Counted from the stretch's first letter, positions 18,688-26,332 are shown. The stretch: DNA of 64,000 bases from Mangrovicoccus ximenensis (GCF_003056725.1 NZ_QBKZ01000017.1:154285-218284), one strand, 5' to 3'. The notes: generated by a model not told the origin, from the letters alone. Numbers and translations are program-made.

Positions 18688-19073
18688 ATTGTCTGCTTCT
18701 TTCTTATGAGGTGGAGAAAGTAAGCTGTGTTTCTCACAGATGTTATCTTGTTCCAAGGTCGCCATGATATTTTATCTGTGCAGGCGCGAACACAGTCAGT
18801 TCTTCCGTGCATAAGGAGAGGGGTTTCGGTTGAAACTGTAAGGTTTTTCCGAATGGCAAAAGCATTCCTTGGGCCGGATGTTTGCGACGATAGCATGCTT
18901 TTTCTTTGGTAGGGTTTCGAAAATCCATATGATATGGCCTTGGCCGATCAAGGACGATGGCCTCAAGTTCACCTGACACGTGATTGTCTTCGATCGCACC
19001 AAGTCAGTCGAGTCTTGAGCACTCTGGAACCGGGGTTGCTTGCACGTTCTAAGTACTTCGGAAATTGTTGTTC
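18688..19073. promoter_or_regulatory. AT-rich upstream region of the nitroreductase gene
   Basis: About 385 bases with no convincing gene. It is AT-rich compared with the rest of the window and presumably holds the nitroreductase promoter. No binding site can be assigned with confidence. Confidence 0.4.
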
Positions 19074-19979
19074 CTATAACTGCAGCGCGCGACGCACAGT
19101 ATCACGAAAGAGGTCGGCGGCCGGGTTCATGGACGATGTGCCGCTCTGGCTGGCCCAGCACATTCCCAATCCCCAATTTGGTAGCGACATCCCACCGGGC
19201 TCCAGGTTCAGTGCCGTGATTGGCCGATCGCGGATCAGTACTTCCGGTACCATGGAAAGGCCTAACCCGCGTTCGACGAACTCCAGAAGAACGGAAAGAT
19301 CTTCAACCTCGAAAGAGGTTTTGCGCCTTAGGCCGTGGCTTAGAAAAACCTGATCCACTAGTTTGCGCAATTCCCACCGAACGGAAACATCCACGAAGGG
19401 TTCCGGGGAGAGGTCGTCGGGCGAGACCGCTAATCTGCTTGCCAGTCTGTGGTCTAGTGATGCAGCAATAACCAGCTTTGCATCAAGTAGCGGCGCCACA
19501 TCTAAACCTGGGTATTCCACGCCGTAATGCGGCATGAAGGCAACGTCGACGGAACCCCGCTTTAGTTCTGTAGTCAGGTCGCCGGGCCGGGTCTCGCGGA
19601 CATGAATCTCGACGTCGGGGTTTGTACGACTGAAGTCTTGCAGAATCCGAGGTATGTCGAGGAGGGATGCGAGGCTCTGAACCGTCGAGATGACGATGCG
19701 TCCAGAAGCGCCTGTGCGCACTGCGGAAAGCGAATGTTTCGCAGTGCGCAACGCAGCTAGGATACGCCGAGCTTCAGGGAGGAATACCTCGCCCGCGGCG
19801 CTCAACTCAACGCGGCGCGTGTTGCGAATAAAAAGTGATGTGCCCAATTCCGTCTCGAGCGCTCTTATGGCAGCGGATAGGCCAGACTGGACGATATGGC
19901 ATCTCTCAGCGGCACGCGAGAAATGCTGTTCTTCGGCAGCGGCCACGAACATCTCGATTTGACGTATCTCCATTTCCAT
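19074..19979 (-). CDS. LysR-family transcriptional regulator
   Basis: A 301-residue LysR protein. The winged helix-turn-helix occupies residues 4-62 (IRQIEMFVAAAEEQHFSRAA, then IVQSGLSAAIRALETELG). The effector domain follows, with GRIVISTVQSLASLLDIP and FVERGLGLSMVPEVL. The start ATG at 19979 has GCTGAGG just upstream. It lies upstream of and co-oriented with the nitroreductase gene, 387 bases away, and may control it. GC content is intermediate. Intact. Confidence 0.87.
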   Translation of the reverse strand: MEMEIRQIEMFVAAAEEQHFSRAAERCHIVQSGLSAAIRALETELGTSLFIRNTRRVELSAAGEVFLPEARRILAALRTAKHSLSAVRTGASGRIVISTVQSLASLLDIPRILQDFSRTNPDVEIHVRETRPGDLTTELKRGSVDVAFMPHYGVEYPGLDVAPLLDAKLVIAASLDHRLASRLAVSPDDLSPEPFVDVSVRWELRKLVDQVFLSHGLRRKTSFEVEDLSVLLEFVERGLGLSMVPEVLIRDRPITALNLEPGGMSLPNWGLGMCWASQSGTSSMNPAADLFRDTVRRALQL

Positions 19980-20544
19980 CCTCAGCTTATCTTCCGGTGA
20001 AGTGTATTATAAGACTACTTTTCTTCATAGAGCATTCGTGCGGACGGTGGGCGCGGTGGGTTTTCGGAATGTTGAAAATGTCTGGTGGGTGGCGAGGTAG
20101 TCTCCCTCTTGTGTTTCGGTTTTCTGCACTCGTTCATCAAGAGCGCAGAGTATGAGGGCTGTCCTCTCAGCTCTGAGCGGGAGAATTTCGGTTCGGATCA
20201 TTTGTCGGGAGGGGAGCCCGGTGTTTTGCAATGGCGTTGTATCCGGTATCTCATTTCCGGTTTCGCCTTCTTCCGTCCCGGATATGGGGCCGCCGCTGAC
20301 TGCCATTCGGCGCCGTTCAAATCGTAACCGTAAGCTTGGGTTTGGTGCCATTGGGTCAGGCCACAGAAGTAGAGGTCACCCACTTAAGTGGCCTCCAGCG
20401 CCTGCTATCGAGGCATTACCCATTCCTCAATCTATATTTTGGAATTTATGTTATCTCCAATGGAGATAAATTGCAGTTTGGCGCGACGACGGCGACGCAT
20501 CACTTAAGTCGTCGATCCTGAACAACGAGTTCAGGCGGCGGCAC
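19980..20544. other. 565 bases of lower-GC DNA without a recognisable gene
   Basis: No open frame here shows family similarity. Notable structure includes a perfect palindrome CCACTTAAGTGG (about 20378-20391) and a second ACTTAAGT block near 20502-20512. The composition matches the neighbouring low-GC LysR/nitroreductase segment, suggesting one acquired block ending at the IS cluster. Confidence 0.4.
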
Positions 20545-20568
20545 CGGACGGATCGCGTTCGATGCCTC
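20545..20568. repeat. 24-bp direct repeat, copy 1 (copy 2 at 21060-21083)
   Basis: The 24 bases at 20545-20568 (beginning CGGACGGATCGCG, ending GATGCCTC) are repeated exactly at 21060-21083. The second copy is the 3' part of a hairpin element inside the IS3 transposase. Copy 1 lies just upstream of the transposase remnant, so it is either a partial hairpin-element copy or the product of recombination between element copies. Confidence 0.75.
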
Positions 20569-20588
20569 ACTCCCCATGCGTCGCATTC

Positions 20589-20622
20589 GCCATCGGGCTC
20601 GGACCGGTGGCGCCTCGATGGC
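20589..20622 (-). repeat. Hairpin element copy 1, in IS3 transposase
   Basis: A 34-base palindrome with stem GCCATCG/CGATGGC. Its loop, read on the reverse strand, contains GGCGCCACCGGTCCGAGCC. It separates codons for MRR from FLYLVAIM. A 5-bp direct repeat CATTC flanks it (20584-20588 and 20624-20628). Confidence 0.8.
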
Positions 20623-20661
20623 TCATTCCTGTATCTTGTGGCGATCATGGAACGCGTCATT

Positions 20662-20682
20662 GTCCGCCATCGGTCCGAGGAC
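20662..20682 (+). repeat. Hairpin element copy 2, in IS3 transposase
   Basis: Inner stem GTCC/GGAC encloses the loop GCCATCGGTCCGA. A larger imperfect arm, CGTCAT (20655-20660) against ATGCGACG (20691-20698), extends it. ACGCG occurs on both sides (20652-20656 and 20696-20700), a possible target duplication. It interrupts VAIMD..TRRVLSW. Confidence 0.7.
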
Positions 20683-20741
20683 GAGGGCGAATGCGACGCG
20701 CCGGGTGCTGTCCTGGCGGCTGTCGAACTCGATGGAATGAG

Positions 20742-20773
20742 ACCTTGTTCGCCATTGGTTCAAAAACAAGGTT
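20742..20773 (+). repeat. Hairpin element copy 3, in IS3 transposase, with 7-bp direct repeats
   Basis: A 32-base palindrome, stem ACCTTGTT/AACAAGGT, loop CGCCATTGGTTCAAA. The loop is an AT-shifted version of the conserved core. It is bounded by identical 7-bp copies of GAATGAG (20735-20741 and 20774-20780). It splits LSNSM from EFCIEALED. Confidence 0.85.
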
Positions 20774-21048
20774 GAATGAGTTCTGCATCGAGGCGCTGGA
20801 AGACGCGATACGGCTGTATGGGCGGCCCGTAATATTCAACACAGACAAAGGCTCGCAATTCACCAGCCCCCGTTTCACGGACATGCTGCTGGACGCGGAG
20901 GTGAAGATCTCGATGGACGGCCGCGGGCGCTGGATGGACAATGTCATGATCGAGCGCCTATGGCGGTCCCTGAAATGCGAGTGCGTCTACCTGAACGCTT
21001 TCGAGACCGGGTCCGAGGCCCGCGCCGGGATCGGCAAATGGATCGTTC

Positions 21049-21081
21049 GGCATCTCTCTCGGACGGATCGCGTTCGATGCC
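21049..21081 (-). repeat. Hairpin element copy 4, in IS3 transposase
   Basis: A 33-base palindrome with stem GGCATC/GATGCC. On the reverse strand the loop includes GCGATCCGTCCGAGAG, a diverged core. It lies between the GKWI and LYNTARPHSALGG parts of the transposase. Its 3' half is part of the 24-bp repeat shared with 20545-20568. Confidence 0.65.
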
Positions 21082-21299
21082 TCGCTCTACAACACCGCGC
21101 GCCCACTCGGCGCTCGGGGGGCGGACACCGGTCGGGGCCCACGAGGGCCCCGGCCTGAAGGCAGCGGCATGATCAACAGGCAAGCTTGGCGCCGCCGCAA
21201 AACTGTCCGGGAAATGGGGACCACCTCACTATGAGCGAGCGGGCCGAGCCGCTGCGGCGGCAATGCCGTGCGGTGGCCTTGTTGCACATCTCGGTGAGA

Positions 21300-21480
21300 G
21301 GGATTCACCTCGGGAATTCCGATGTTTGGTTCGATGGCCTGCCACCTCCCGCTACCGCACGACGAACTGGGCTGCCTATAACGCTTCGCTGAAGCGGCGA
21401 GGATCGTTGTCCATCTGGTTCGATCCGGACATGTCCTGGCAGGCGAAGAGAAGTGGCAAGCGCTGTGACCTGCCCCCCGA
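21300..21480 (+). pseudogene. IS5-family transposase, N-terminal fragment
   Basis: In the frame around 21345 the sequence reads RYRTTNWAAYNASLKRRGSL, then WFDPDMSWQAKRSGK, matching the start of IS5/IS903-group transposases (YRTTNWPAYNAALKRRGSL, WLDPDM). The rest of the gene is lost; the IS3 copy at 21533 follows directly, probably inserted near here. No catalytic residues remain. Confidence 0.7.
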
Positions 21481-21793
21481 TAGTTCCCTCGCCGTAGCGT
21501 AGAGTCTGCCCAACCGCGAAGGAGCAGACGACATGAGGAAAAGCCGCTTCACCTAGGCGCAGATCATCGGGATGATCAAGGAACAGGAAGCAGGAATGGC
21601 GACGGCGGAAGTGTGCCGGCGACATGGCCTCAGCCCGGCGACGTTTTACAAGCTGAAGGCCAAGTATGGCGGGATGGAATTGTCGGATGCCAAGCGGCTG
21701 AAGCAGCTTGAAGACGAGAACGCAGAACTGAAGCGCCTCTTGGCGGATACGATGCTCGACAATGTCGTGTTGAAAGACCTGCTGGGATCGAAG

Positions 21794-21824
21794 CCATGGA
21801 CCGCCACTGGTCCGAGGACCATGG
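21794..21824 (+). repeat. Hairpin element copy 5, at the OrfA/OrfB boundary of IS3
   Basis: A 31-base palindrome CCATGG...CCATGG, extended to AGCCATGG/CCATGGCT, enclosing ACCGCCACTGGTCCGAGGA. It lies at the end of OrfA after DLLGSK, where the programmed frameshift or stop of IS3 elements is normally found. Confidence 0.8.
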
Positions 21825-21964
21825 CTGAGGCCTGACGACACCGAAGGAGCGGCGGGACGCGTCTCTGAGGGCGATGCGGGATCACGATCTCTCGCAACGC
21901 CGCGCCTGCGCCCTGGTCGGTGTCGATCCGAAGACGGTGCGGCGGGAACGGCCGCCCGATCGAG

Positions 21965-21996
21965 CCATTGCGGTGCCATCGGTCCGAGCCCAATGG
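21965..21996 (+). repeat. Hairpin element copy 6, in IS3 OrfB
   Basis: A 32-base palindrome with stem CCATTG/CAATGG enclosing GTGCCATCGGTCCGAGCC. CGAG lies immediately on both sides (21961-21964 and 21997-22000). It shifts the frame between RRERPPD and PDIREEM. Confidence 0.82.
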
Positions 21997-22456
21997 CGAG
22001 GCCGGACATCCGCGAGGAAATGGGCAAGCTCGCCGCGAATCGGCGCCGGTTCGGCTATCGGCGCCTCGGCGTCCTGCTGGAACGCAAGGGCATGGTGATG
22101 AACCACATCGGAGCCCGTAAAGCAAAAGGTCCGGGGGACCTTTTGCAGGGCGGAGCGCTCTACCGCCTGTATCGTGAAGAGGGCCTGTCGGTGCGCCGCC
22201 GACGAGGCCGCAAGCGCGCTCGTGGCAGCCGGCCGCCGATGCCCGAGGCTCTACGTCCGAACCAGCGCTGGTCGCTAGATTTCGTCTCCGACACCTTCGG
22301 GGCGTCGCGCCGGTTCCGCATTCTCGCCGTCAACGGCGACTGCTGCCGCGAGAACCTCGGCCTGGTTGCCGATACCAGCATCTCCGGCGCCAGGGCCGCG
22401 CGCGAACTGGATGCGATGGTGCGTCTTCACGGCAAGCCGGTCAGCATCGTCTCGGA

Positions 22457-22498
22457 GTCGCCAATGGCTGCGCCACTGGTCCGAGCGCCATTGGCGAC
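22457..22498 (+). repeat. Hairpin element copy 7, in IS3 OrfB
   Basis: A 42-base palindrome with a perfect 12-bp stem, GTCGCCAATGGC against GCCATTGGCGAC, and the loop TGCGCCACTGGTCCGAGC. It sits in the catalytic-aspartate motif (VS.D.GTEFTS) and shifts the frame. The longest perfect stem of the family. Confidence 0.85.
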
Positions 22499-22567
22499 GG
22501 GACCGAGTTCACCAGCAAGGCGATCCTGAAATGGGCCAAGGACAACGACGTCGCGTGGCACTACATC

Positions 22568-23440
22568 GCGCGGCGCGCGGTGCCCTCGGCGCGGCTCAGG
22601 GACTGGGCCGCGGAGCGCGCCGGGCTGCCGCTTTGGCTGGTGGAGGACTCCTATCCGGTGGTGGGCGACCTGGCCGAGACCATCGCGCTGATCCTGCCGC
22701 CGCCGCTGCGCGACGAGGAGCGCACGCTGACCCGCTGGATGGACTGGCTCGACACCCTGCGCCCGCTGGAGGAAGAGGCGAAGAAGGCCGAGGTCCTGGC
22801 CGCTTGGGACGCGATGGCGGCGGAGGACCGGCTGGTCTTCAACAAGCTCCTGACCGGCGGCTTCCGCGTCGGCGTCAGCCAGAAGCTCGTCACCCGCGCG
22901 CTGTCGCAGGCCACCGGCATCGAGGAGCCGCGGCTGGCGCACCGGCTGATGGGGGACTGGACGCCCGGGACGACGAGCTATGCCAAGCTGGTGCTGTCGA
23001 ACGATCCCGGCGACGACCTGAGCCGCCCCTATCCGTTCTGCCTCGCCCATCCGCTGGAGGACCCGGCCGAAACCTTGGGCGATCCCGGCGGCTGGCTGGC
23101 CGAGTGGAAATGGGACGGCATCCGCGGCCAGCTGATCCGCCGCGGCGGCGAGATCTACCTGTGGAGCCGCGGCGAGGAACTGATCACGCCGCGTTTCCCG
23201 GAATTCGCGCCGCTTCTGGATTTCCTGCCGGACGGCACGGTGATCGACGGCGAGATCCTCGCCTGGGATCACGCGGCGGACCAGCCCCTGCCCTTCGCCC
23301 AGCTGCAGAAGCGGATCGGCCGCAAGACCGTGCCGAAGAAGCTGCTCGCCGAGGCCCCCGCGCGGATGCTGGCCTATGACCTGCTGGAGCGCGGCGGCGC
23401 CGACCTGCGCGGGCAGCCGCTGGCGGAGCGGCGGACGGGG
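22568..23440 (+). pseudogene. ATP-dependent DNA ligase, internal fragment
   Basis: About 290 codons of a bacterial ATP-dependent DNA ligase: ERAGLPLWLVEDSYPVVGD, LTGGFRVGVSQKLVTRAL, the adenylation motif EWKWDGIRGQ (catalytic K of KxDGxR), RGEELITPRFPE and VIDGEILAW (motif III). This group is often encoded beside an Lhr-type helicase and a nuclease in DNA-repair islands. Both ends are missing: the 5' end is fused to the IS3 OrfB and the 3' end (RGQPLAERRTG) to an inverted DUF6880 gene. Non-functional as it stands. Confidence 0.85.
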
Positions 23441-23855
23441 CTCGCACCAGCCGCGCCGCGCGCTCGGGCGCGGGCCAGCGGGTCAGGAAATGCAGCGCGC
23501 CGCCCAGGTGCGCATGCGCCTCCGCCAGCCCGAGCGCGCGGTCCTCGGCCTCGATATCGTCGAAATCCGGCAGCAGCTTCAGGTATTTGCGCAGGCAGCG
23601 GGCATTCAGCCCGGCGGCGAAGGCGGCCCAAAGATGGTCTTTCAGCTCCCCGGTCTTCCCCAGCGCTTCGAGACAGGCCTCGTAGACCTCGTCGAGTTCG
23701 TGGCGGAAGATCTCGAGCCCTTTGCCTTCCTCCGCCGCCCGCGCCCCCGCGACGATGGCAAGCGCCTCCTCCGCCCGCCCGGCGGCGAGCAGGCGCCCCG
23801 CCACGTCGGGGGCGATCGTGCCGTAGGTCAGCTGCTCGGGCGTGTAGCGCGCCAT
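23441..23855 (-). pseudogene. DUF6880-like protein, fragment
   Basis: On the reverse strand from 23855: RYTPEQLTYGTIAPDVAGRL, AGRAEEALAIVAGARAAEEG, YEACLEALGKTGELKDHLWA, YLKLLPDFDDIEAEDRALGL and ALHFLTRWPAPERAARLV. This matches the helical repeat part of DUF6880 proteins, whose role is unknown. The N-terminal part is replaced by a Tat signal fragment (joint near 23873) and the C-terminal part is fused to the ligase fragment (joint near 23440), in opposite orientation to that gene. Confidence 0.65.
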
Positions 23856-23872
23856 GTAGGCATCGACATCGC

Positions 23873-23959
23873 CCTGGGCAGCGGCCCGAGCGCGGCCCCG
23901 GCGGCCAGCGCGGCCGAGGAGGACAGGAAGGAACGGCGGGAGAACTTGGAAAGGGTCAT
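23873..23959 (-). pseudogene. Tat-signal-bearing protein, N-terminal fragment
   Basis: From the ATG at 23959 on the reverse strand the protein starts with a twin-arginine signal, KFSRRSFLSSSAALAAGAA, then GPLPR before running into the DUF6880 fragment. The mature protein is lost. It is divergent from the LysR gene at 24087, the usual arrangement of a regulator and its target, so it was probably the target of that regulator. Confidence 0.65.
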
Positions 23960-24086
23960 GGCAGGCTCCGTCTCTGCTGCGGCTTGGGCTGCGGGAAATC
24001 TCGGGGAAACGTTAACGGTTGCAGTGCTGATGTCGTCTGCTAGTTTTGCACCTGACCGCTGCAAAAGATGCAGCACTGGGGGCGCG

Positions 24087-24870
24087 ATGCGGCATCTGGA
24101 GCAGCTGGCCTATATCGAGGCGATCGTGAAGGCGGGTTCGATCCGCAAGGCAGCCGAGACGCTGGCGATCACCTCGACGGCGCTGAACCGCCGCGTGCTG
24201 GCGCTGGAGGAGGAGCTGGGCGTGCCGGTCTTCGAGCGGCTGGCGCGCGGCGTGCGGCTGTCCACTGCCGGCGAGCTTCTGGTCGCGCATATCCGGACGC
24301 AGATGTCGGAATTCGACAAGCTGAAGAGCCAGATCGCCGACCTTGCCGGCGAGCGGCGCGGCCATGTCCGGATTGCCTGCTCGCAGGCGCTGGTGCCCTA
24401 TTTCCTGCCCGAGCAGATCGCCGAATACCGCGCCGAGCACCCGCGGGTGACCTTCGGCGTCTCGGTGCGCGACCGCGAGGTGGCCGAAGAGGCGCTGGTC
24501 GACCTCTCGGCCGATATCGCGCTGATCTTCGAGCCGGTGCGGCTGCGCGAGGTACAGGTCATCGCCGCCGTGCCGCAGCCGGTCTGCGCGGTGATGGCGC
24601 AGGCGCATCCGCTGGCCGGGCGCGAGGTGCTCAGGCTGCGCGACTGCGCGGGCTATCCGCTCGCCCTGCCCTCGCAGCGCTTCGGCGTGCGCCACCTGTG
24701 GGACAGCGCGGTGCTCAACAGCTCGCTGCCCTATCCCCGCCACGAGCCGGTGATCGGGTTCCAGATCCCGATCGGCCTGCCGCCGGACGGGCCGGGGGCG
24801 GGCATCGTGGCGCGCCCCATGGACCAGCGCGACCTGCCCGCCGGGCGGCTCTATCTCTGCCACGCTGGCA
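24087..24870 (+). pseudogene. LysR-family regulator, 3'-truncated at an IS5 fragment
   Basis: The ATG at 24087 begins MRHLEQLAYIEAIVKAGSIR with a normal winged-helix domain (AETLAITSTALNRRVLALEE) and an effector domain through YFLPEQIAEYRAEHPRVTFG, VIAAVPQPVCAVMAQAHPLA and MDQRDLPAGRLYLC. About 261 residues remain of roughly 300. At 24871 the reading enters an IS5 transposase fragment in antisense. The joint coincides with the arm of a hairpin element (CGCTGGCAAC), discussed separately. The missing C-terminal helix makes function doubtful. Confidence 0.8.
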
Positions 24871-24939
24871 ACCCGGCCGTGACCGCGGCGATCTCCTCGT
24901 CCGCCGGGACCCGGGCGAGCAGGTCCGGCAGCCTCCCTC

Positions 24940-24972
24940 GCCGGTCCGCCCGGACCGGTGGCGCTCACCGGC
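24940..24972 (-). repeat. Hairpin element copy 8, in IS5 (after NVGD)
   Basis: A 33-base palindrome with stem GCCGGT/ACCGGC; the reverse strand loop holds GCGCCACCGGTCCGGGC. A related copy occupies the same site in the IS5 element at 46984-47016. Confidence 0.8.
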
Positions 24973-25028
24973 TCGGCATCGCCGACATTGCCGGAGCTGA
25001 CCTCGACCGCCCGGATCTCCAACCGTCG

Positions 25029-25060
25029 TCGGGGAAACGGTCCACCGGACCGTTCCCCGA
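25029..25060. repeat. Hairpin element copy 9, in IS5 (after GIDE)
   Basis: A 32-base near-perfect palindrome, TCGGGGAA/TTCCCCGA, with the centre GGTCCACCGGACC. The core is the most diverged of the set. The other IS5 copies in this window do not carry an insert here, so this is a separate event. Confidence 0.65.
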
Positions 25061-25109
25061 TCCTCCTCCATCTCGTCTATGCCGAGGTGGATCTTGCGCC
25101 AGGAGCGGG

Positions 25110-25135
25110 CGGCGCCACCGGTCCGAGCGGCACCG
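25110..25135 (+). repeat. Hairpin element copy 10, in IS5 (before WRK)
   Basis: Stem CGGCGCC/GGCACCG around ACCGGTCCGAGC. It separates KHGGSKRRI from WRKIHLGIDE in the reverse-strand transposase. The same site is occupied in the IS5 copy at 46864-46890. Confidence 0.72.
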
Positions 25136-25167
25136 CGAATGCGCCGCTTCGAGCCGCCATGCTTGCG

Positions 25168-25434
25168 GGTGTGCCGTGCTGCTTCCACGCCGCGATCCGC
25201 GAGGGCGCGAAAAGCCCGGTGCTGGCGGAGACGCTGGCCCGGCTCGAACTCCAGACCCTGCCCTGGCGGGCGCTCAATTTCTCCCGCGATGCCGGGCGGA
25301 GCGCGCAGTCCCGCACCGAACATGCCGCCATTGCCGCCGCCTTGCTGGCCCGCGATGCCGAAGCCGCGCGGGCGGCGATGCAGGCCCATGTCGCCGGCGC
25401 CTTCCTGGCGCTGTCCCGAACCCATTCCGCATAA
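25168..25434 (+). pseudogene. GntR-family regulator, C-terminal (FCD domain) fragment
   Basis: The frame ending TAA at 25432-25434 reads HAAIREGAKSPVLAETLARL, then HAAIAAALLARDAEAARAAM and AHVAGAFLAL, which is the last part of the FCD ligand-binding domain of FadR/GntR regulators. The DNA-binding domain is missing. It directly precedes the TauE-type permease gene, so it may have been that gene's local regulator. Confidence 0.72.
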
Positions 25435-25451
25435 CGATCAACGGAGCTGTC

Positions 25452-26276
25452 ATGCCGGATCCCTCCCTCCTCCTTCTCATGCTGGCGCTGCTGGCGGTCA
25501 TCGGCGCCTTCGCGGGCGTGCTGGCCGGCCTTCTGGGCGTCGGCGGCGGCATCGTGCTGGTGCCTGCCTTCTTCTATGCCTTCTCGACGCTCGGCTATGG
25601 CGGCCCGCAGCTGATGCAGGTCTGCCTTGCCACCTCGCTGGCCACGATCGTCGTCACCTCGGTGCGCTCGGTCATGAGCCACAACAAGAAGGGCGCGGTC
25701 GACTGGGACATCCTCAAGGGCTGGGCGCCCGGCATCGTCATCGGCGCCATCATCGGCGTGCTGGTCGCCGCCGCCCTGCGCTCGATCGTGCTGCAGGCGA
25801 TCTTCGGCGGGCTGGCGCTGGTCATCGGCCTCTACATGGGCCTCGGCAAAGCGCATTGGCGGCTGGCCCAGGCGATGCCCACAGGCTTCAAGCGCGCCAT
25901 CTATTCGCCGGTGGTGGGCTTCCTGTCGGTGCTGATGGGGATCGGCGGCGGCAGCTTCGGCGTGCCGCTGATGAGCCTCCATGCCGTGCCGATCCACCGC
26001 GCGGTGGCGACGGCGGCGGGGTTCGGTGTGCTGATCGCGGCGCCCTCGACCATCGGCTTCCTGACCGTGGGGATCGACCCGGCGACGCGGCCGCCCTTCA
26101 CGCTCGGGGCGGTCAACATCCCGGCCTTCCTGATCGTGATCGCGATGACGCTGCTGACCGCGCCGCTGGGCGTGAAGCTCGCCCATTCGCTCGACCCGAA
26201 GCCGCTGAAGCGGGTCTTCGCGGTCTTCCTGATCCTCGTGGCGCTCAACATGCTGCGCAAGGTCTTCCTCGCCTGA
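25452..26276 (+). CDS. TauE/SafE (sulfite/organosulfonate exporter) family permease
   Basis: A 274-residue membrane protein starting at the ATG 25452 with about eight transmembrane helices. The two family repeats are visible: GVLAGLLGVGGGIVLVPAFF near the N-terminus and FLSVLMGIGGGSFGVPLMSL in the second half. TauE/SafE proteins move sulfite, sulfoacetate or related anions across the inner membrane; the substrate here is unknown. The frame is open for more than 2 kb upstream through the gntR, IS5 and LysR fragments, which is a composition effect, not a fusion protein. Intact, followed by a strong terminator. Confidence 0.85.
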   Translation: MPDPSLLLLMLALLAVIGAFAGVLAGLLGVGGGIVLVPAFFYAFSTLGYGGPQLMQVCLATSLATIVVTSVRSVMSHNKKGAVDWDILKGWAPGIVIGAIIGVLVAAALRSIVLQAIFGGLALVIGLYMGLGKAHWRLAQAMPTGFKRAIYSPVVGFLSVLMGIGGGSFGVPLMSLHAVPIHRAVATAAGFGVLIAAPSTIGFLTVGIDPATRPPFTLGAVNIPAFLIVIAMTLLTAPLGVKLAHSLDPKPLKRVFAVFLILVALNMLRKVFLA

Positions 26277-26282
26277 CATGCA

Positions 26283-26312
26283 AAAAGGGCCGGGGTTTCC
26301 CCCGGCCCTTTT
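26283..26312. terminator. Bidirectional intrinsic terminator between tauE-like gene and ABC transporter
   Basis: A perfect stem AAAAGGGCCGGGG/CCCCGGCCCTTTT with a short loop, ending in T-runs on both strands. It lies just after the convergent stops at 26276 and 26333. Confidence 0.9.
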
Positions 26313-26332
26313 CCTTTGCCTGCCTGCGGCGC

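Larger units (their letters stand above)
20569..21172 (+). pseudogene. IS3-family transposase OrfB remnant carrying four hairpin insertions
   Basis: Pieces of an IS3 OrfB (DDE integrase) are visible: MRR..FLYLVAIM, RRVLSWRLSNSM, FCIEALEDAIRLYGRPVIFN, TDKGSQFTSPRFTDMLLDA, DNVMIERLWRSLKCECVYLN and ARPHSALGGRTP near the end. The second catalytic D (TDKGSQFT) and the E (DNVMIERLWR) survive. The reading is broken into several frames by four short palindromic inserts at 20589, 20662, 20742 and 21049. The N-terminal part and OrfA are missing. The gene cannot make an active transposase. Confidence 0.85.
21533..22567 (+). pseudogene. IS3-family element (OrfA-OrfB) with nonsense codon, three hairpin insertions and 3' truncation
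   Basis: OrfA begins MRKSRFT then hits TAG where homologues have a sense codon (FTEAQIIGMIKE), followed by intact-looking IIGMIKEQEAGMATAEVCRR, HGLSPATFYKLKAKYGGM and the leucine-zipper region to about 21797. OrfB parts read RRDASLRAMRDHDLSQRRAC, RRFGYRRLGVLLERKGMVMN, NQRWSLDFVSDTF (first catalytic D) and GTEFTSKAILKWAKDNDVAW. Hairpin elements at 21794, 21965 and 22457 interrupt it, the last one exactly at the second catalytic aspartate region (VSD.GTEFTS). OrfB stops at HYIA (about 22567), fused to a DNA ligase fragment, so the C-terminal glutamate region is lost. Confidence 0.85.
24871..25167 (-). pseudogene. IS5-family transposase fragment carrying three hairpin insertions
   Basis: Reverse-strand reading gives KHGGSKRRI, RSWRKIHLGIDE, LEIRAVEVSSGNVGD, LPDLLARVPADEEIAAVTA, the central part of an IS5-group transposase. 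Hairpin elements interrupt it after KHGGSKRR (25110-25135), after GIDE (25029-25060) and after NVGD (24940-24972). The first and third insertion sites are the same as in the IS5 copy at 46861-47390. Both ends are cut off: the left against lysR, the right against a gntR fragment. Confidence 0.82.

Noticed and set aside
23376..26276. One 966-codon forward frame running through DUF6880, lysR, IS5, gntR and tauE-like sequences
   Set aside because: It links unrelated genes, partly in antisense. The lysR and tauE genes within it have their own starts, so it is not a fusion protein.
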